From assembly GCA_947492905.1 (NCBI GenBank), contig CANLOL010000001.1:722578-786577 (forward strand): a DNA stretch of 64,000 nucleotides, read 5' to 3'. Below are positions 52,549 to 61,033 of the stretch, one piece after another; within the stretch, counting starts at the first letter, position 1; every line of letters starts with the position of its first letter. A program made the translations under genes and the position numbers. The notes under the pieces were generated by a model that saw only the letters and a program-made list of their open reading frames with translations, was not told the origin of the DNA and ran no database searches. The DNA comes from an uncultured Sphingorhabdus sp. (lineage in GTDB: Bacteria > Pseudomonadota > Alphaproteobacteria > Sphingomonadales > Sphingomonadaceae).

Positions 52549-52986
52549 ATGCCCGCACAATATTTACATACAATGATCCGCGTAGCAGACCTTGACGCTA
52601 CAGTTAATTTTTTCAAAATGATCGGCCTAGAAGAAGTAAGACGCCGCGAATTTGAAAAAGGGCGTTTCACATTAGTCTTCATGGCCGCGCCAGGGCAAGA
52701 GGGCATATCCGAAGTTGAATTGACCTATAATTGGCCGACCGAAGGCGAAGCTCCAGAGCAATATGATGGCGGCCGTAATTTTGGCCATTTGGCCTATCGG
52801 GTTGATAATATTTATGACACATGCCAGAAATTAATGGATAATGGCGTTACTATCAATCGCCCGCCGCGCGATGGTCATATGGCCTTTGTGCGCTCGCCCG
52901 ATGGTATCTCGATTGAATTATTACAAGAAGGTAATTTGCCCGAGCAAGAACCTTGGGCCTCTATGGAAAATAGCGGAAGCTGGTAA
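52549..52986 (+). CDS. gloA: Lactoylglutathione lyase (glyoxalase I)
   Basis: A 145-residue VOC-superfamily enzyme converting the methylglyoxal-glutathione hemithioacetal to S-lactoylglutathione. Start at MPAQYLHTMIRVADLDATVNFF, preferred since GGAG lies six bases before it. Metal ligands: H (QYLHTMIRV), E (SEVELTYNW), H (FGHLAYRVD) and E (GISIELLQEG). Length fits GloA. It is followed 9 bases later by gloB, so the full glyoxalase pathway is encoded together. Confidence 0.94.
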   Translation: MPAQYLHTMIRVADLDATVNFFKMIGLEEVRRREFEKGRFTLVFMAAPGQEGISEVELTYNWPTEGEAPEQYDGGRNFGHLAYRVDNIYDTCQKLMDNGVTINRPPRDGHMAFVRSPDGISIELLQEGNLPEQEPWASMENSGSW

Positions 52987-52995
52987 GGATTTTAT

Positions 52996-53718
52996 ATGTT
53001 AGAAGTTATCATTATTCCGGTTCTTTCCGATAATTATATCTGGCTGGTCCATGATGATAAAAGCGGGGAGACTATGGTTATCGATCCTGCTGTTTCTCAA
53101 CCAGTGTTAGAAGAAGCTGATAAACGCGGTTGGAAAATAACGCAGATTTGGAACACCCATTGGCACCCAGATCATACCGGCGGCAATGCTGAAATCAAAG
53201 AAGCCACTGGATGCCGTATTAGCGGCCCAGAGGCTGAAAAAAAACGCATACCGACTTTGGATGTGATGGTGAATGGCGGAGATACCCTCTCTATGGGTGA
53301 TTATGTCGCCGATGTGATTGATGTTCCAGCGCATACCGCTGGCCATATCGCATTTCATTTTGCAAGCGAGAATATTATATTTGTCGGCGATACATTATTC
53401 GCCATGGGCTGTGGTCGTTTGTTCGAAGGAACGCCAGAGCAAATGTACGACAATATGCAAAAATTGGCTGCTCTGCCAGATGAGACTGTGGTTTATTGTG
53501 CGCATGAATATACGCAAAGCAATGGCGAATATGCATTGGTTGCAGAGCCAGAGAATAAGGCCATAGAACAGCGTATGCGCGATGTGATAGCTGCCCGTTC
53601 GCGCGGTGAATATACTGTCCCTACGACGATTGCACTGGAAAAAGCGACCAATCCTTTCATGCGGGCGCAAAGCGCTGAAATATTGGCAGAGCGCAGAACG
53701 GCGAAAGATAATTTTTAA
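52996..53718 (+). CDS. gloB: Hydroxyacylglutathione hydrolase (glyoxalase II)
   Basis: A 240-residue metallo-beta-lactamase-fold hydrolase releasing lactate from S-lactoylglutathione. Metal motif: WNTHWHPDHTGGNAEIKEATG (HxHxDH), AHTAGHIAFHF, FVGDTLFAMGCGRLFEGTPEQMYDNM and YCAHEYTQSNGEYAL. The C-terminal part matches the HAGH C-terminal domain (NPFMRA). Starts directly downstream of gloA. Confidence 0.97.
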   Translation: MLEVIIIPVLSDNYIWLVHDDKSGETMVIDPAVSQPVLEEADKRGWKITQIWNTHWHPDHTGGNAEIKEATGCRISGPEAEKKRIPTLDVMVNGGDTLSMGDYVADVIDVPAHTAGHIAFHFASENIIFVGDTLFAMGCGRLFEGTPEQMYDNMQKLAALPDETVVYCAHEYTQSNGEYALVAEPENKAIEQRMRDVIAARSRGEYTVPTTIALEKATNPFMRAQSAEILAERRTAKDNF

Positions 53719-53792
53719 ATATTGAACCTTTTGCGCTATATGATGTACTAATAATTAAGCGGGGCATTTTAATCTGCGATAAGGATATGATT

Positions 53793-54242
53793 ATGAAAAA
53801 ACTATTTATTACAGCTCTTATGTTGCCAATATCGGTGGCTTCTATCGCTTTTTATGGCGTAAATGCTCAGAATACAGTTCCAAAAAGTGTGAATGCTGAA
53901 AATTCTAATTTGTCTGAAAAAGAGCAAGCTAAACTCGACAAAGAGTTAGAAGGACGCGTTGCTGGCCCTGCAAGAAGCTGCATACAGTTAAGAGATCAGA
54001 GAAATTTCAAAACCATTAGTGATGATGTATTGATTTTTTCATCATCGAAAAATGCCAAGACAATTTATGTTAATAAGCCGCGGAATGGATGTCATGGCGC
54101 AAAACGTCATTCATTGACCTATCAACGGCCAGACACTGCATTATGTAATGGAAATATTGCGAGTGTAGTTGATTTTCAGGCTAATATTACGGTGAGCAGT
54201 TGTGCATTTGGTAAATTTATACCCTATACAAAAACCAAATGA
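53793..54242 (+). CDS. Exported hypothetical protein with four conserved-looking Cys
   Basis: About 149 residues from MKKLFITALMLPISVASIAFYGVNAQ, a signal peptide cleaved near NAQ. The start at 53793 has AAGGA seven bases upstream. The mature part has a charged linker and then a compact domain with cysteines at RSCIQLRDQRNF, RNGCHGAKR, TALCNGN and SSCAFGKF, likely making two disulfides in the periplasm. I recognise the pattern as a common sphingomonad protein but cannot assign a function. Confidence 0.8.
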   Translation: MKKLFITALMLPISVASIAFYGVNAQNTVPKSVNAENSNLSEKEQAKLDKELEGRVAGPARSCIQLRDQRNFKTISDDVLIFSSSKNAKTIYVNKPRNGCHGAKRHSLTYQRPDTALCNGNIASVVDFQANITVSSCAFGKFIPYTKTK

Positions 54243-54269
54243 GCAGAGAAAATTTCTGATATTCCATAA

Positions 54270-54299
54270 AAAAAGCCGGAGATTAACCGGCCTTTTTTA
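54270..54299. terminator. Bidirectional intrinsic terminator
   Basis: GCCGG and CCGGC flank a short loop (AGATTAA), with an A-run on the left and a T-run on the right. It separates the convergent exported protein gene and the pal end of the Tol-Pal operon. The outer A/T stem has one mismatch. Confidence 0.8.
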
Positions 54300-54318
54300 T
54301 ATTCTAATGTGGCCGGCT

Positions 54319-54855
54319 TTACTGAACCGTGACGGTCACTGCGCGGCGGTTCTGCGCCCAAGCATTCTCATTAGACCCTAGAGCAATAGGCTGCTCTTTA
54401 CCGAAGCTAACCGTATTGATGCGATTAGAGCTTACACCCAGGGAGATAAGGAAGTTTTTGGCGCTGTTGGCGCGTCTTTCGCCCAGAGCTAAGTTATAAT
54501 CGCGTGTACCACGCTCATCGGTATGGCCTTGGATAGTGATATTTTTGTTCGGATATTGCAGCAACCACTGAGCTTGCGAGCGCAAGGTTGACTGGTCTTG
54601 CGCATCAATATCAAATTTATCGGTATCAAAATATATTGTGTCCGATGATATTTTAGAGATAAAATCTTCTTGAGACCCAGGAACAATAGCATTTGTGATA
54701 ACATTGTTATCATTAGTGTTATTTTGCACTGTGGTTTGCGTTGGCTGGGTAGCCCCAACTGGAATATCAATTTCTTTTTTCCCGCAAGCGGTAATAAGGA
54801 CAGCACCGGCCATGGTGAGGCCAATATTACGGATCAATTTTTTATTCTGGGTCAT
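54319..54855 (-). CDS. pal: Peptidoglycan-associated lipoprotein
   Basis: A 178-residue outer-membrane lipoprotein. The signal peptide ends in the lipobox LITACGKK. The OmpA-like domain binds peptidoglycan through IYFDTDKFDI, TIQGHTDERGTRDYNLALGERRANSAKNFLISLG and NRRAVTVTVQ. It connects the outer membrane to the wall and to TolB. It is the last gene of the Tol-Pal operon; no cpoB/ybgF gene follows here. Confidence 0.98.
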   Translation of the reverse strand: MTQNKKLIRNIGLTMAGAVLITACGKKEIDIPVGATQPTQTTVQNNTNDNNVITNAIVPGSQEDFISKISSDTIYFDTDKFDIDAQDQSTLRSQAQWLLQYPNKNITIQGHTDERGTRDYNLALGERRANSAKNFLISLGVSSNRINTVSFGKEQPIALGSNENAWAQNRRAVTVTVQ

Positions 54856-54964
54856 TATTTTCTCCTTATATTTCTATACTATCATATTCGCTCTAATTTT
54901 GCACATGTTACATGAAATTAAGAATTAAATCGATATATGCTAATGTATCACACAATATATTTTA

Positions 54965-56335
54965 TCAGGGGCGAATTGGTCCCCATGATGGATCCGATCC
55001 ATCAACGGGCGTAGGCAGTTTTCTCTCAAATTTACCGGTAAGATCAACCTGCCAGATGCTTGTTTTACCGCTGCCACGCGCGGTTCTAAAAAATTGAATG
55101 ACGCGTCCATTGGGCGCCCATGTTGGCGCTTCATCTTGCCAGCTATTGGTGAGCAAGCGTTGATTGCTGCCATCGGGACGCATTGTGCCAACACGAAACC
55201 CGCCACCAATCTTGGTAAAGGCGATTAAATCACCACGCGGAGACCATTCAGGTGTCGCAAAACGGCCACCACCAAAGCTGATACGGCGTTGATTGCTGCC
55301 ATCGCTATTCATAATATAAAGTTGTTGGCTGCCCGACCGATCGCTTTCAAACACAATTTGTTTGCCATCGGGTGAAAAGCTGCCGCCCACATCAATGCGC
55401 GGGCTAGACGTAAGCCGCTGAGGCTTACCGCCATTTACAGATATTTTATAAATATCGGTATTACCGCCAATCGCCATCGAATAGAGGATGAATTTCCCAT
55501 CGGGAGACCAGCGCGGCGCAAAGGTTGGATTGTTGGTTTGCGTTATTAATTGCTGCCGCCCATTATTAAGATCATAGACATAGATACGTGGATTGCCATC
55601 GACATAGCTTAGATAGAGCAAGCTTTTATAATTGGGCGAAAATCTTGGGGTAAGCGCTGTGGAGCGACCCGAAGTAATGAAACGATGATTAGCGCCATCG
55701 CTGTCCATAATGGCAAGGCGCTTTACGCGTTTATTCTTAGGCCCTGTTTCGGCAATATAGGCTATGCGGCTGTCAAAAAAAGGTGCTTCACCCGTTAGGC
55801 GTGAATAAATAATATCACTGCATTTATGCGCTGCTCTGCGCCAATTTCCAGGGGAAACGGTAAAGCCGCTGCGCGTGGTTTCTTTGCTAAAGGTAACGTC
55901 ATAGAGATAACAGCCTACGGTAATATTGCCGCCATCTGCGCTTTGGACAAAGCCTTGAATCAATTGATCGGCATTGCGGCCTTGCCAATGACTATATTGC
56001 GGCGCTGTTACCTCGGGAAAGGATATTTTCTTAACCCCATTAGGGCCAATAGCATTAAAAATCCCACTATTGTTGAGGTTATCGGCAATGACTTTGGCGA
56101 TGTTCTCGCCCAATTGTGCAGTGCTGCCTGCATTGGTGCGCACAACATTGGGCGTAACAAGTGCTGGTATTGCCACCACGCGCTGTTCATTAACATCTAC
56201 TGTAACGACTTCAGGGCCTTGCGGTGTTTCAACCTCTAGCGCAGGAGGCGCTTCTTCTTGTGCATGGCTTGGCATGGCAAAGATTGCGAGCAAAGAGGTC
56301 GAGGCTATCAGATGAGATAATTTATATGCGGTCAT
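54965..56335 (-). CDS. tolB: Tol-Pal system protein TolB
   Basis: A 456-residue periplasmic protein. A signal peptide (1-25, ...PSHA-QE) is followed by the D1 domain and a six-bladed beta-propeller with repeats such as APRWSPDGKFILY, SFSPDGKQIVFESDRSG and TPEWSPRGDLIAFTK. It shuttles between TolA and Pal during cell-division constriction of the outer membrane. Its start overlaps the end of tolA by four bases. Confidence 0.98.
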   Translation of the reverse strand: MTAYKLSHLIASTSLLAIFAMPSHAQEEAPPALEVETPQGPEVVTVDVNEQRVVAIPALVTPNVVRTNAGSTAQLGENIAKVIADNLNNSGIFNAIGPNGVKKISFPEVTAPQYSHWQGRNADQLIQGFVQSADGGNITVGCYLYDVTFSKETTRSGFTVSPGNWRRAAHKCSDIIYSRLTGEAPFFDSRIAYIAETGPKNKRVKRLAIMDSDGANHRFITSGRSTALTPRFSPNYKSLLYLSYVDGNPRIYVYDLNNGRQQLITQTNNPTFAPRWSPDGKFILYSMAIGGNTDIYKISVNGGKPQRLTSSPRIDVGGSFSPDGKQIVFESDRSGSQQLYIMNSDGSNQRRISFGGGRFATPEWSPRGDLIAFTKIGGGFRVGTMRPDGSNQRLLTNSWQDEAPTWAPNGRVIQFFRTARGSGKTSIWQVDLTGKFERKLPTPVDGSDPSWGPIRP

Positions 56336-57219
56336 TTTGTGTTAAACTCCATTGGCCATTTTTTCCAAACGGCATAATTATCTTCGGGCAGGTTTTTGAA
56401 GGGTGCGGCGGCTCTTATGGCATCACTGACGCATTCTTTGTGCAGCCCTGCTTGGGTTCTATTGCTGCTATTAATGCCGCGTTGGCTAATGCCAGTAATG
56501 CTGATTAAGCCGCCACTTTTATTCAGGTTTAAAGTAGCCGCTGTGGTGATTTTATTAACATCGACACCCGTGGGAGCACAGCGTCTGAAAAAACGCTCCA
56601 CTTGAGAGCTAAGGCTTACCTTGACGGAACGCCTTACCTCAGCAGCGGTCTGCGATGCGGGTGTTCCAGAAGCACTTCCGCGTCCAGCAAACCCTTTTTT
56701 CCGGCGTTCTTCTGCTCTCGCTTTCGCATCTGCGCGCCGCTTGGCCTCGGCGCGGCGCTTGGCTTCGGCGCGCTTCTTAGCCTCTTCTCTTTTCTTTGCT
56801 TCTGCTCTTTTTTGAGCATCGGCCCTCTTTTTGGCTTCTGCCTTCTTTTGCTCTTCGGCACGAAGCAGAGCATTTGCTCTTTTAGTAGCTTCTGCTCTCT
56901 TTCGTTCTTCCGCCGCCTTATTATCATTTACGATAGTTTTTGGTTCTGCGGGCTCGCTCGCTTCTTCCAGAACCGCTTCGCTTTTCAGAGGTTCATCGAC
57001 CGCTAATTCTTCTACCAATTCCTCAGATGGCGCTGGCTCTTCTTGAATAGCGTCAGGCGCGGTTGAAATATCGGCAATGTCGGCAACAATATCGACCGAG
57101 ATAGAGGCTTGCTGCGGCTCCACTTTCTCATCGGAAAGAGAGCCGATATAAAATCCGCCCATCAGCCCAGCATGGCCTAGCAAAGCCACTCCCAAACCAA
57201 TTTTTTCAAACCGTTCCAT
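56332..57219 (-). CDS. tolA: TolA-like cell envelope protein
   Basis: A 295-residue bitopic protein. One membrane helix near residues 8-28 is followed by an acidic/Pro region, then a long lysine/glutamate/alanine-rich segment (about 95-175, repeats of RAEAKKRAEE type) that should form a long helix across the periplasm, and a compact C-terminal domain that binds TolB and Pal. The segment is highly repetitive at DNA level. Weak sequence conservation is normal for TolA; the position between tolR and tolB fixes the identity. Confidence 0.93.
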   Translation of the reverse strand: MERFEKIGLGVALLGHAGLMGGFYIGSLSDEKVEPQQASISVDIVADIADISTAPDAIQEEPAPSEELVEELAVDEPLKSEAVLEEASEPAEPKTIVNDNKAAEERKRAEATKRANALLRAEEQKKAEAKKRADAQKRAEAKKREEAKKRAEAKRRAEAKRRADAKARAEERRKKGFAGRGSASGTPASQTAAEVRRSVKVSLSSQVERFFRRCAPTGVDVNKITTAATLNLNKSGGLISITGISQRGINSSNRTQAGLHKECVSDAIRAAAPFKNLPEDNYAVWKKWPMEFNTK

Positions 57220-57228
57220 TTGGCCTAT

Positions 57229-57822
57229 TTACTCCGCACTAGATGAACCGTCTGTGACTGATGTCTCAGATATGGTTTGCGATACGCTCGCATCAGAACT
57301 AGGCTGAGCATTTGTTTCTGCTGCGCTGGGTGCACTTGTTTCTGCAGGCGCTGGCTCCGCAGGCGCGCTCTCAGATGCACTCGATGTAATCGGTCCGGTA
57401 AGCAGGCTGATTTGATTAAGCCCCGCCGCATTTAATTCGCCCATCACCAAAACAACGCGGCCATAATTAATCTCTTTATCGCCGCGCAATAATATTTGAG
57501 ATTTCTCTTCGCTCTCTGCGTCTTTTGCTGCGATTGCGGCAAAACTGGTGGCCAACTGGCTAGGCGGTGTTTCTTCGCCATCAATGAAAATTGCACCTTC
57601 TTGGTCTATGGCAACTTCAATGGGTTCATTTTGTTGTTCAAGCGGCTTTGCGCTGCTCTCTGGCAAATTAACCGGTACACCCGCTACCAACAAAGGGGCT
57701 GTCACCATGAATATGATAAGCAGCACTAGCATCACATCCACAAAGGGTGTGACGTTAATTTCCGCCATGGGTGCACGGCGAGAGCGGCGGCCTCCGCCCC
57801 CTCCTGAAACGTTCATACCCAT
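57229..57822 (-). CDS. tolR: ExbD/TolR biopolymer transporter with long C-terminal tail
   Basis: A 197-residue TolR. The N-terminal RSRRAPMAEINVTPFVDVMLVLLIIFMVTAPLLVAGV holds the membrane helix and the proton-path aspartate (FVDVMLVLL). The periplasmic domain ends about residue 145, as usual; about 50 further residues form a tail of Ala, Pro, Ser, Glu and Thr not seen in the standard protein. It forms the proton-driven motor with TolQ. It starts at the base where the tolQ stop ends. Confidence 0.95.
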   Translation of the reverse strand: MGMNVSGGGGGRRSRRAPMAEINVTPFVDVMLVLLIIFMVTAPLLVAGVPVNLPESSAKPLEQQNEPIEVAIDQEGAIFIDGEETPPSQLATSFAAIAAKDAESEEKSQILLRGDKEINYGRVVLVMGELNAAGLNQISLLTGPITSSASESAPAEPAPAETSAPSAAETNAQPSSDASVSQTISETSVTDGSSSAE

Positions 57823-58514
57823 TAGGCTTCACGCTCCAATTCGCGGCTTAACGTGCCGTGGAAACCATCGGCAAAGCGGCCCAATTTGGCTTCATATTGG
57901 TTTAATCTGTGCGAAAATCTATTATAGGCAATAACCGCTGGTATCGCTGCAAACAGGCCAATTGCCGTTGCAAATAATGCTTCTGCGATACCCGGAGCAA
58001 CCACGGCGAGCGAGCTATTTTGCTCTGCTGCAATCGCGGTAAAGCTGCGCATAATGCCCCATACCGTTCCAAATAGGCCCACAAAGGGAGCAACCGAACC
58101 CGTAGTCGCCAGAAAGTTCAGGCGGTTTGCCAATTTATCAACTTCATGCGCGATACGGGCATTCATTGTGGTGCTAAGCCTCTCACGCGTTCCTGCGCGA
58201 TCAACCACTTTGCCATTGGTGGAGCGCCGCCATTCGGCAATGCCAGACGAAAAAACGCGGGCAATCGGCAGATCATCTTTGCCATGCGCTGCATAAAATT
58301 GATCGATATTTTCGCTTTTCCAAAAGCTTTTTTCAAACTTATCACTATTGCTGTTGATGCGCGATATTTTGAATGAAAATCCAAAAATGATTGTCCAGAC
58401 CCAAATACTGGCCAATGCTAGGCCGACAATAACCGCTTTTACGACCAAATCGGCTTGTAAGAATAATCCCAATGGAGAAAAATCTGCGCCGCTTGCTAAA
58501 ATTGTTAAATCCAT
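57822..58514 (-). CDS. tolQ: TolQ biopolymer transport protein
   Basis: A 230-residue MotA/TolQ/ExbB protein with three membrane helices (about 17-50, 128-150 and 160-190). Conserved regions are NFLATTGSVAPFVGLFGTVWGIMRSF and GIAEALFATAIGLFAAIPAVIAYNRF. With TolR it converts the proton gradient into movement of TolA. First of the tol genes after ybgC. Confidence 0.98.
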   Translation of the reverse strand: MDLTILASGADFSPLGLFLQADLVVKAVIVGLALASIWVWTIIFGFSFKISRINSNSDKFEKSFWKSENIDQFYAAHGKDDLPIARVFSSGIAEWRRSTNGKVVDRAGTRERLSTTMNARIAHEVDKLANRLNFLATTGSVAPFVGLFGTVWGIMRSFTAIAAEQNSSLAVVAPGIAEALFATAIGLFAAIPAVIAYNRFSHRLNQYEAKLGRFADGFHGTLSRELEREA

Positions 58515-58585
58515 ATTTTATTATATCCTATTGGCTTCATAGCTTGGTTCGAATTTTGCGTTTAATTTGTTACCGTATAACATGA

Positions 58586-59050
58586 TTAATTATGAATATA
58601 ATCTTGATCGGTTAATTTGCTTTTGAAAGCATCCACCCATGCTTTGGGTTGGCGCACAGGCCGTCCAGAAGGATGGATGAAAGCAGCCTCAATCTCGGCC
58701 GCAATAATATGCTCTTCGCCGCGATATATATTTTGCGCTATATAAACGCGCGCACCCGTTACTTTATGGGCGTGGCTGATAATGGTTAGGGCATCATCAA
58801 ATTTTGCGGCTTGCTTATAATTTACGTTTAATTTTGTGATAGCATAGGCCCCGTCGCCGCTCTCAAATGCGCTGCGTTGGTCAATATCAATACGCGCAAG
58901 CATATCGGAACGCGCACGTTCCAAAAACCGAACATAGCTGCCATGATAGACGATGCCAGAAAAATCCGTATCTTCATAATAGACCCGCACAGCAAACATA
59001 TGATGCGCGCCGTCATAATGGCCTTCAAAGGGTTTAATATCGTGCTTCAT
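58586..59050 (-). CDS. ybgC: YbgC/FadM-type acyl-CoA thioesterase
   Basis: A 154-residue hot-dog fold thioesterase. The opening MFAVRVYYEDTDFSGIVYHGSYVRFLERARSDML contains the catalytic Asp of the 4HBT class (YYEDTDFSGIVYH). It hydrolyses short- or long-chain acyl-CoA or acyl-ACP and may act in phospholipid synthesis. It heads the ybgC-tolQRAB-pal operon, as in many proteobacteria. Confidence 0.96.
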   Translation of the reverse strand: MKHDIKPFEGHYDGAHHMFAVRVYYEDTDFSGIVYHGSYVRFLERARSDMLARIDIDQRSAFESGDGAYAITKLNVNYKQAAKFDDALTIISHAHKVTGARVYIAQNIYRGEEHIIAAEIEAAFIHPSGRPVRQPKAWVDAFKSKLTDQDYIHN

Positions 59051-59175
59051 CGCCGCATAGTTTAGACGCTAGGGATTTGTAGTAAAAGAGGGAAAAACCG
59101 CTAATCATGCACTTTGTCGTCTGTCAGACTCATTTCATAGAAGTTATGCTATGGGATTAGCCATTCATTGTTGCT

Positions 59176-60198
59176 CTAATCAAATAATTGATCTTGCGGT
59201 TTGTTGGGCGGATTAAGCCCCAAATGCTTCCATGCGCGATCATTGAGTGCGCGGCCGCGCGCTGTGCGAGCCACCAAACCAAGCTGTATCAGATATGGCT
59301 CAATCACTTCCTCAATCGTATCGCGCGGTTCGGATAATCCAGCGGCGATTGTTTCAACGCCAACGGGCCCGCCTTTATAAATATCGGCAATCATCATCAA
59401 ATAGCGGCGATCCATATTATCAAGGCCCAGCGCGTCAATCTCTAGCTGTGTCAACGCATGATCGGCGGCCTTGGCATCGACGGTGCTAATATTACCAACA
59501 TTGGCAAAATCGCGCACGCGGCGTAGCAGGCGGCCAGCAACCCTTGGCGTGCCGCGCGAACGGCGAGCAATCTCAATCGCGCCATCGGATGATATACCGA
59601 GGTCCAGCAATTTGGCTGCGCGCCTTACCACCAATTCCAATTCATCATGCGTATAAAAATTGAGCCGCACAGGAATGCCAAAGCGGTCGCGTAACGGGGT
59701 GGTTAGCAGGCCTTGCCGCGTTGTGGCCCCCACGAGAGTAAAGGCTGGCAAATCAATACGCACGCTGCGCGCACTTGGCCCTTCGCCGATCATAATATCG
59801 AGCGCGCGATCTTCCATTGCGGGATATAATACTTCCTCGACAATCGGGTTGAGACGATGAATTTCATCAATGAAGAGAACATCGCCTTCCTCTAGATTGG
59901 TCAGCAGCGCCGCAAGATCGCCCGATTTGGCAATCACAGGGCCAGATGTTGCTCGAAACCCAACGCCAAGTTCGCGCGCCATAATCTGCGCAAGCGTGGT
60001 TTTGCCCAATCCCGGCGGGCCGAAAAATAGCACATGGTCAAGGGCTTCCCCGCGTGATTTTGCGGCCTCTATAAAAACGCGCAGATTCGCCCGTGCTGCC
60101 TCTTGCCCGATAAATTCAGACAGCGTTTTCGGACGCAAGGCTGCGTCAATATCTTCGCTCTTGCGTTCAGCAGATGATAGGCGGTCAGTTTCGGTCAT
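59176..60198 (-). CDS. ruvB: Holliday junction branch migration helicase RuvB
   Basis: A 340-residue AAA+ motor driving Holliday junction migration with RuvA. Walker A is [20 protein letters not shown], Walker [10 protein letters not shown], sensor [18 protein letters not shown], and the C-terminal winged helix includes [31 protein letters not shown]. Its ATG directly follows the stop of an Abi-family gene (TAAATG), and the best ribosome-site candidate lies inside that gene, so ruvB translation may depend on it. Confidence 0.98.
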   Translation of the reverse strand: MTETDRLSSAERKSEDIDAALRPKTLSEFIGQEAARANLRVFIEAAKSRGEALDHVLFFGPPGLGKTTLAQIMARELGVGFRATSGPVIAKSGDLAALLTNLEEGDVLFIDEIHRLNPIVEEVLYPAMEDRALDIMIGEGPSARSVRIDLPAFTLVGATTRQGLLTTPLRDRFGIPVRLNFYTHDELELVVRRAAKLLDLGISSDGAIEIARRSRGTPRVAGRLLRRVRDFANVGNISTVDAKAADHALTQLEIDALGLDNMDRRYLMMIADIYKGGPVGVETIAAGLSEPRDTIEEVIEPYLIQLGLVARTARGRALNDRAWKHLGLNPPNKPQDQLFD

Positions 60199-61005
60199 TT
60201 ATTGGTAGCCTCGGATCATTTCTTTAAGGGTTTCAACTTCCTTATTGAGGGCTTCACGATTTTTAACAAGCATACGTTCAACGAGAGTTTTTGATTGTGC
60301 GTTTTTGTCACCAAAATTCGTTATAATATATTCTATTGCTGACAGAGTATCGACAAGTCGTTTCCCATAAACGGGTTCATGGTGAGCAATGCGGTTACGC
60401 GTTTGATAAATTACCTCCATTTCTCTAGCAATATGCGATCTTTTAATGCTCTTATCTGGGAAAATTTTCTTGAGACTTGTATTCCATAAACTGGTTTCAT
60501 AATCAGATGACAGTAGGCTTTTCCAAAAAGTTAGAGTGAGTTGTGTAATGAGTTGACCAGAAATGATAGGTATTTGGTTTCTACGTGCGCTGACACGATC
60601 TTGATGAGATAGGTTAGGAGGTAATCCATTGGGATAGGCTACGGAATCAAGTAAACTTTTTTCATATTGATTTTTTTTAGCATAAGCGGCTTTCCGCATT
60701 TGTTGTTTTGCTCGCTTTATGCTTGTAGCTTCATTTCTCTTCCAAATAAAAGGGGTAGGAGGGTTTTGCAACCAATCATCAATGCCAAATAATGCTTTTA
60801 ACTTTTCGTCGATTGCGTTTCGCAAACAAATTTCTAAAATGGCAGTTACTGGCATTAAAGCAGATGCAACTGATAGCATTTGATGATGCAATTTTATCGC
60901 TTCCACATCATTATTTGTAATTTTTCTGACCGTGGCGAGCCTCTCTGTTGATAGGAGTCTGATTGTATTCATTATATCTAGATCAGTCATCAAATCTCTT
61001 GACAT
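60199..61005 (-). CDS. Abi family protein with HEPN RNase motif
   Basis: A 268-residue protein of the Abi (abortive infection) family. The N-terminal half matches the family pattern: LLSTERLATVRK..., then ASALMPVTAILEICLRNAIDEKLKALFG. The C-terminal half contains GQLITQLTLTFWKSLLSSDYETSLWNTSLKKIFP and the HEPN-type catalytic segment YQTRNRIAHHEPVYG (R-N-x3-H) at about residues 209-223. HEPN proteins are metal-independent RNases, common as toxins and phage-defence effectors. It lies between ruvA and ruvB in their direction. The start at 61005 has AGGAAG about ten bases away, partly inside a small inverted repeat. An RNase toxin role is inferred. Confidence 0.88.
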   Translation of the reverse strand: MSRDLMTDLDIMNTIRLLSTERLATVRKITNNDVEAIKLHHQMLSVASALMPVTAILEICLRNAIDEKLKALFGIDDWLQNPPTPFIWKRNEATSIKRAKQQMRKAAYAKKNQYEKSLLDSVAYPNGLPPNLSHQDRVSARRNQIPIISGQLITQLTLTFWKSLLSSDYETSLWNTSLKKIFPDKSIKRSHIAREMEVIYQTRNRIAHHEPVYGKRLVDTLSAIEYIITNFGDKNAQSKTLVERMLVKNREALNKEVETLKEMIRGYQ

Positions 61006-61027
61006 TTTATAGGTTTCTTCCTATTAT
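60999..61027 (+). promoter_or_regulatory. Consensus promoter for an orphan small RNA
   Basis: TTGACA at 60999-61004, a 17-base spacer, then TATTAT at 61022-61027: a near-perfect housekeeping sigma promoter on the + strand, opposite in direction to the ruv operon. The -35 overlaps the abi start codon. The spacer contains the inverted repeat ATAGG/CCTAT (61009-61013 and 61020-61024), a possible operator. Confidence 0.75.
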
Positions 61028-61033
61028 TGTAAT

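Noticed and set aside
56650-56960. Repetitive DNA in tolA as a possible tandem repeat array
   Set aside because: Units are irregular and follow from the Lys/Glu/Ala-rich helix of TolA; no exact period beyond codon bias.
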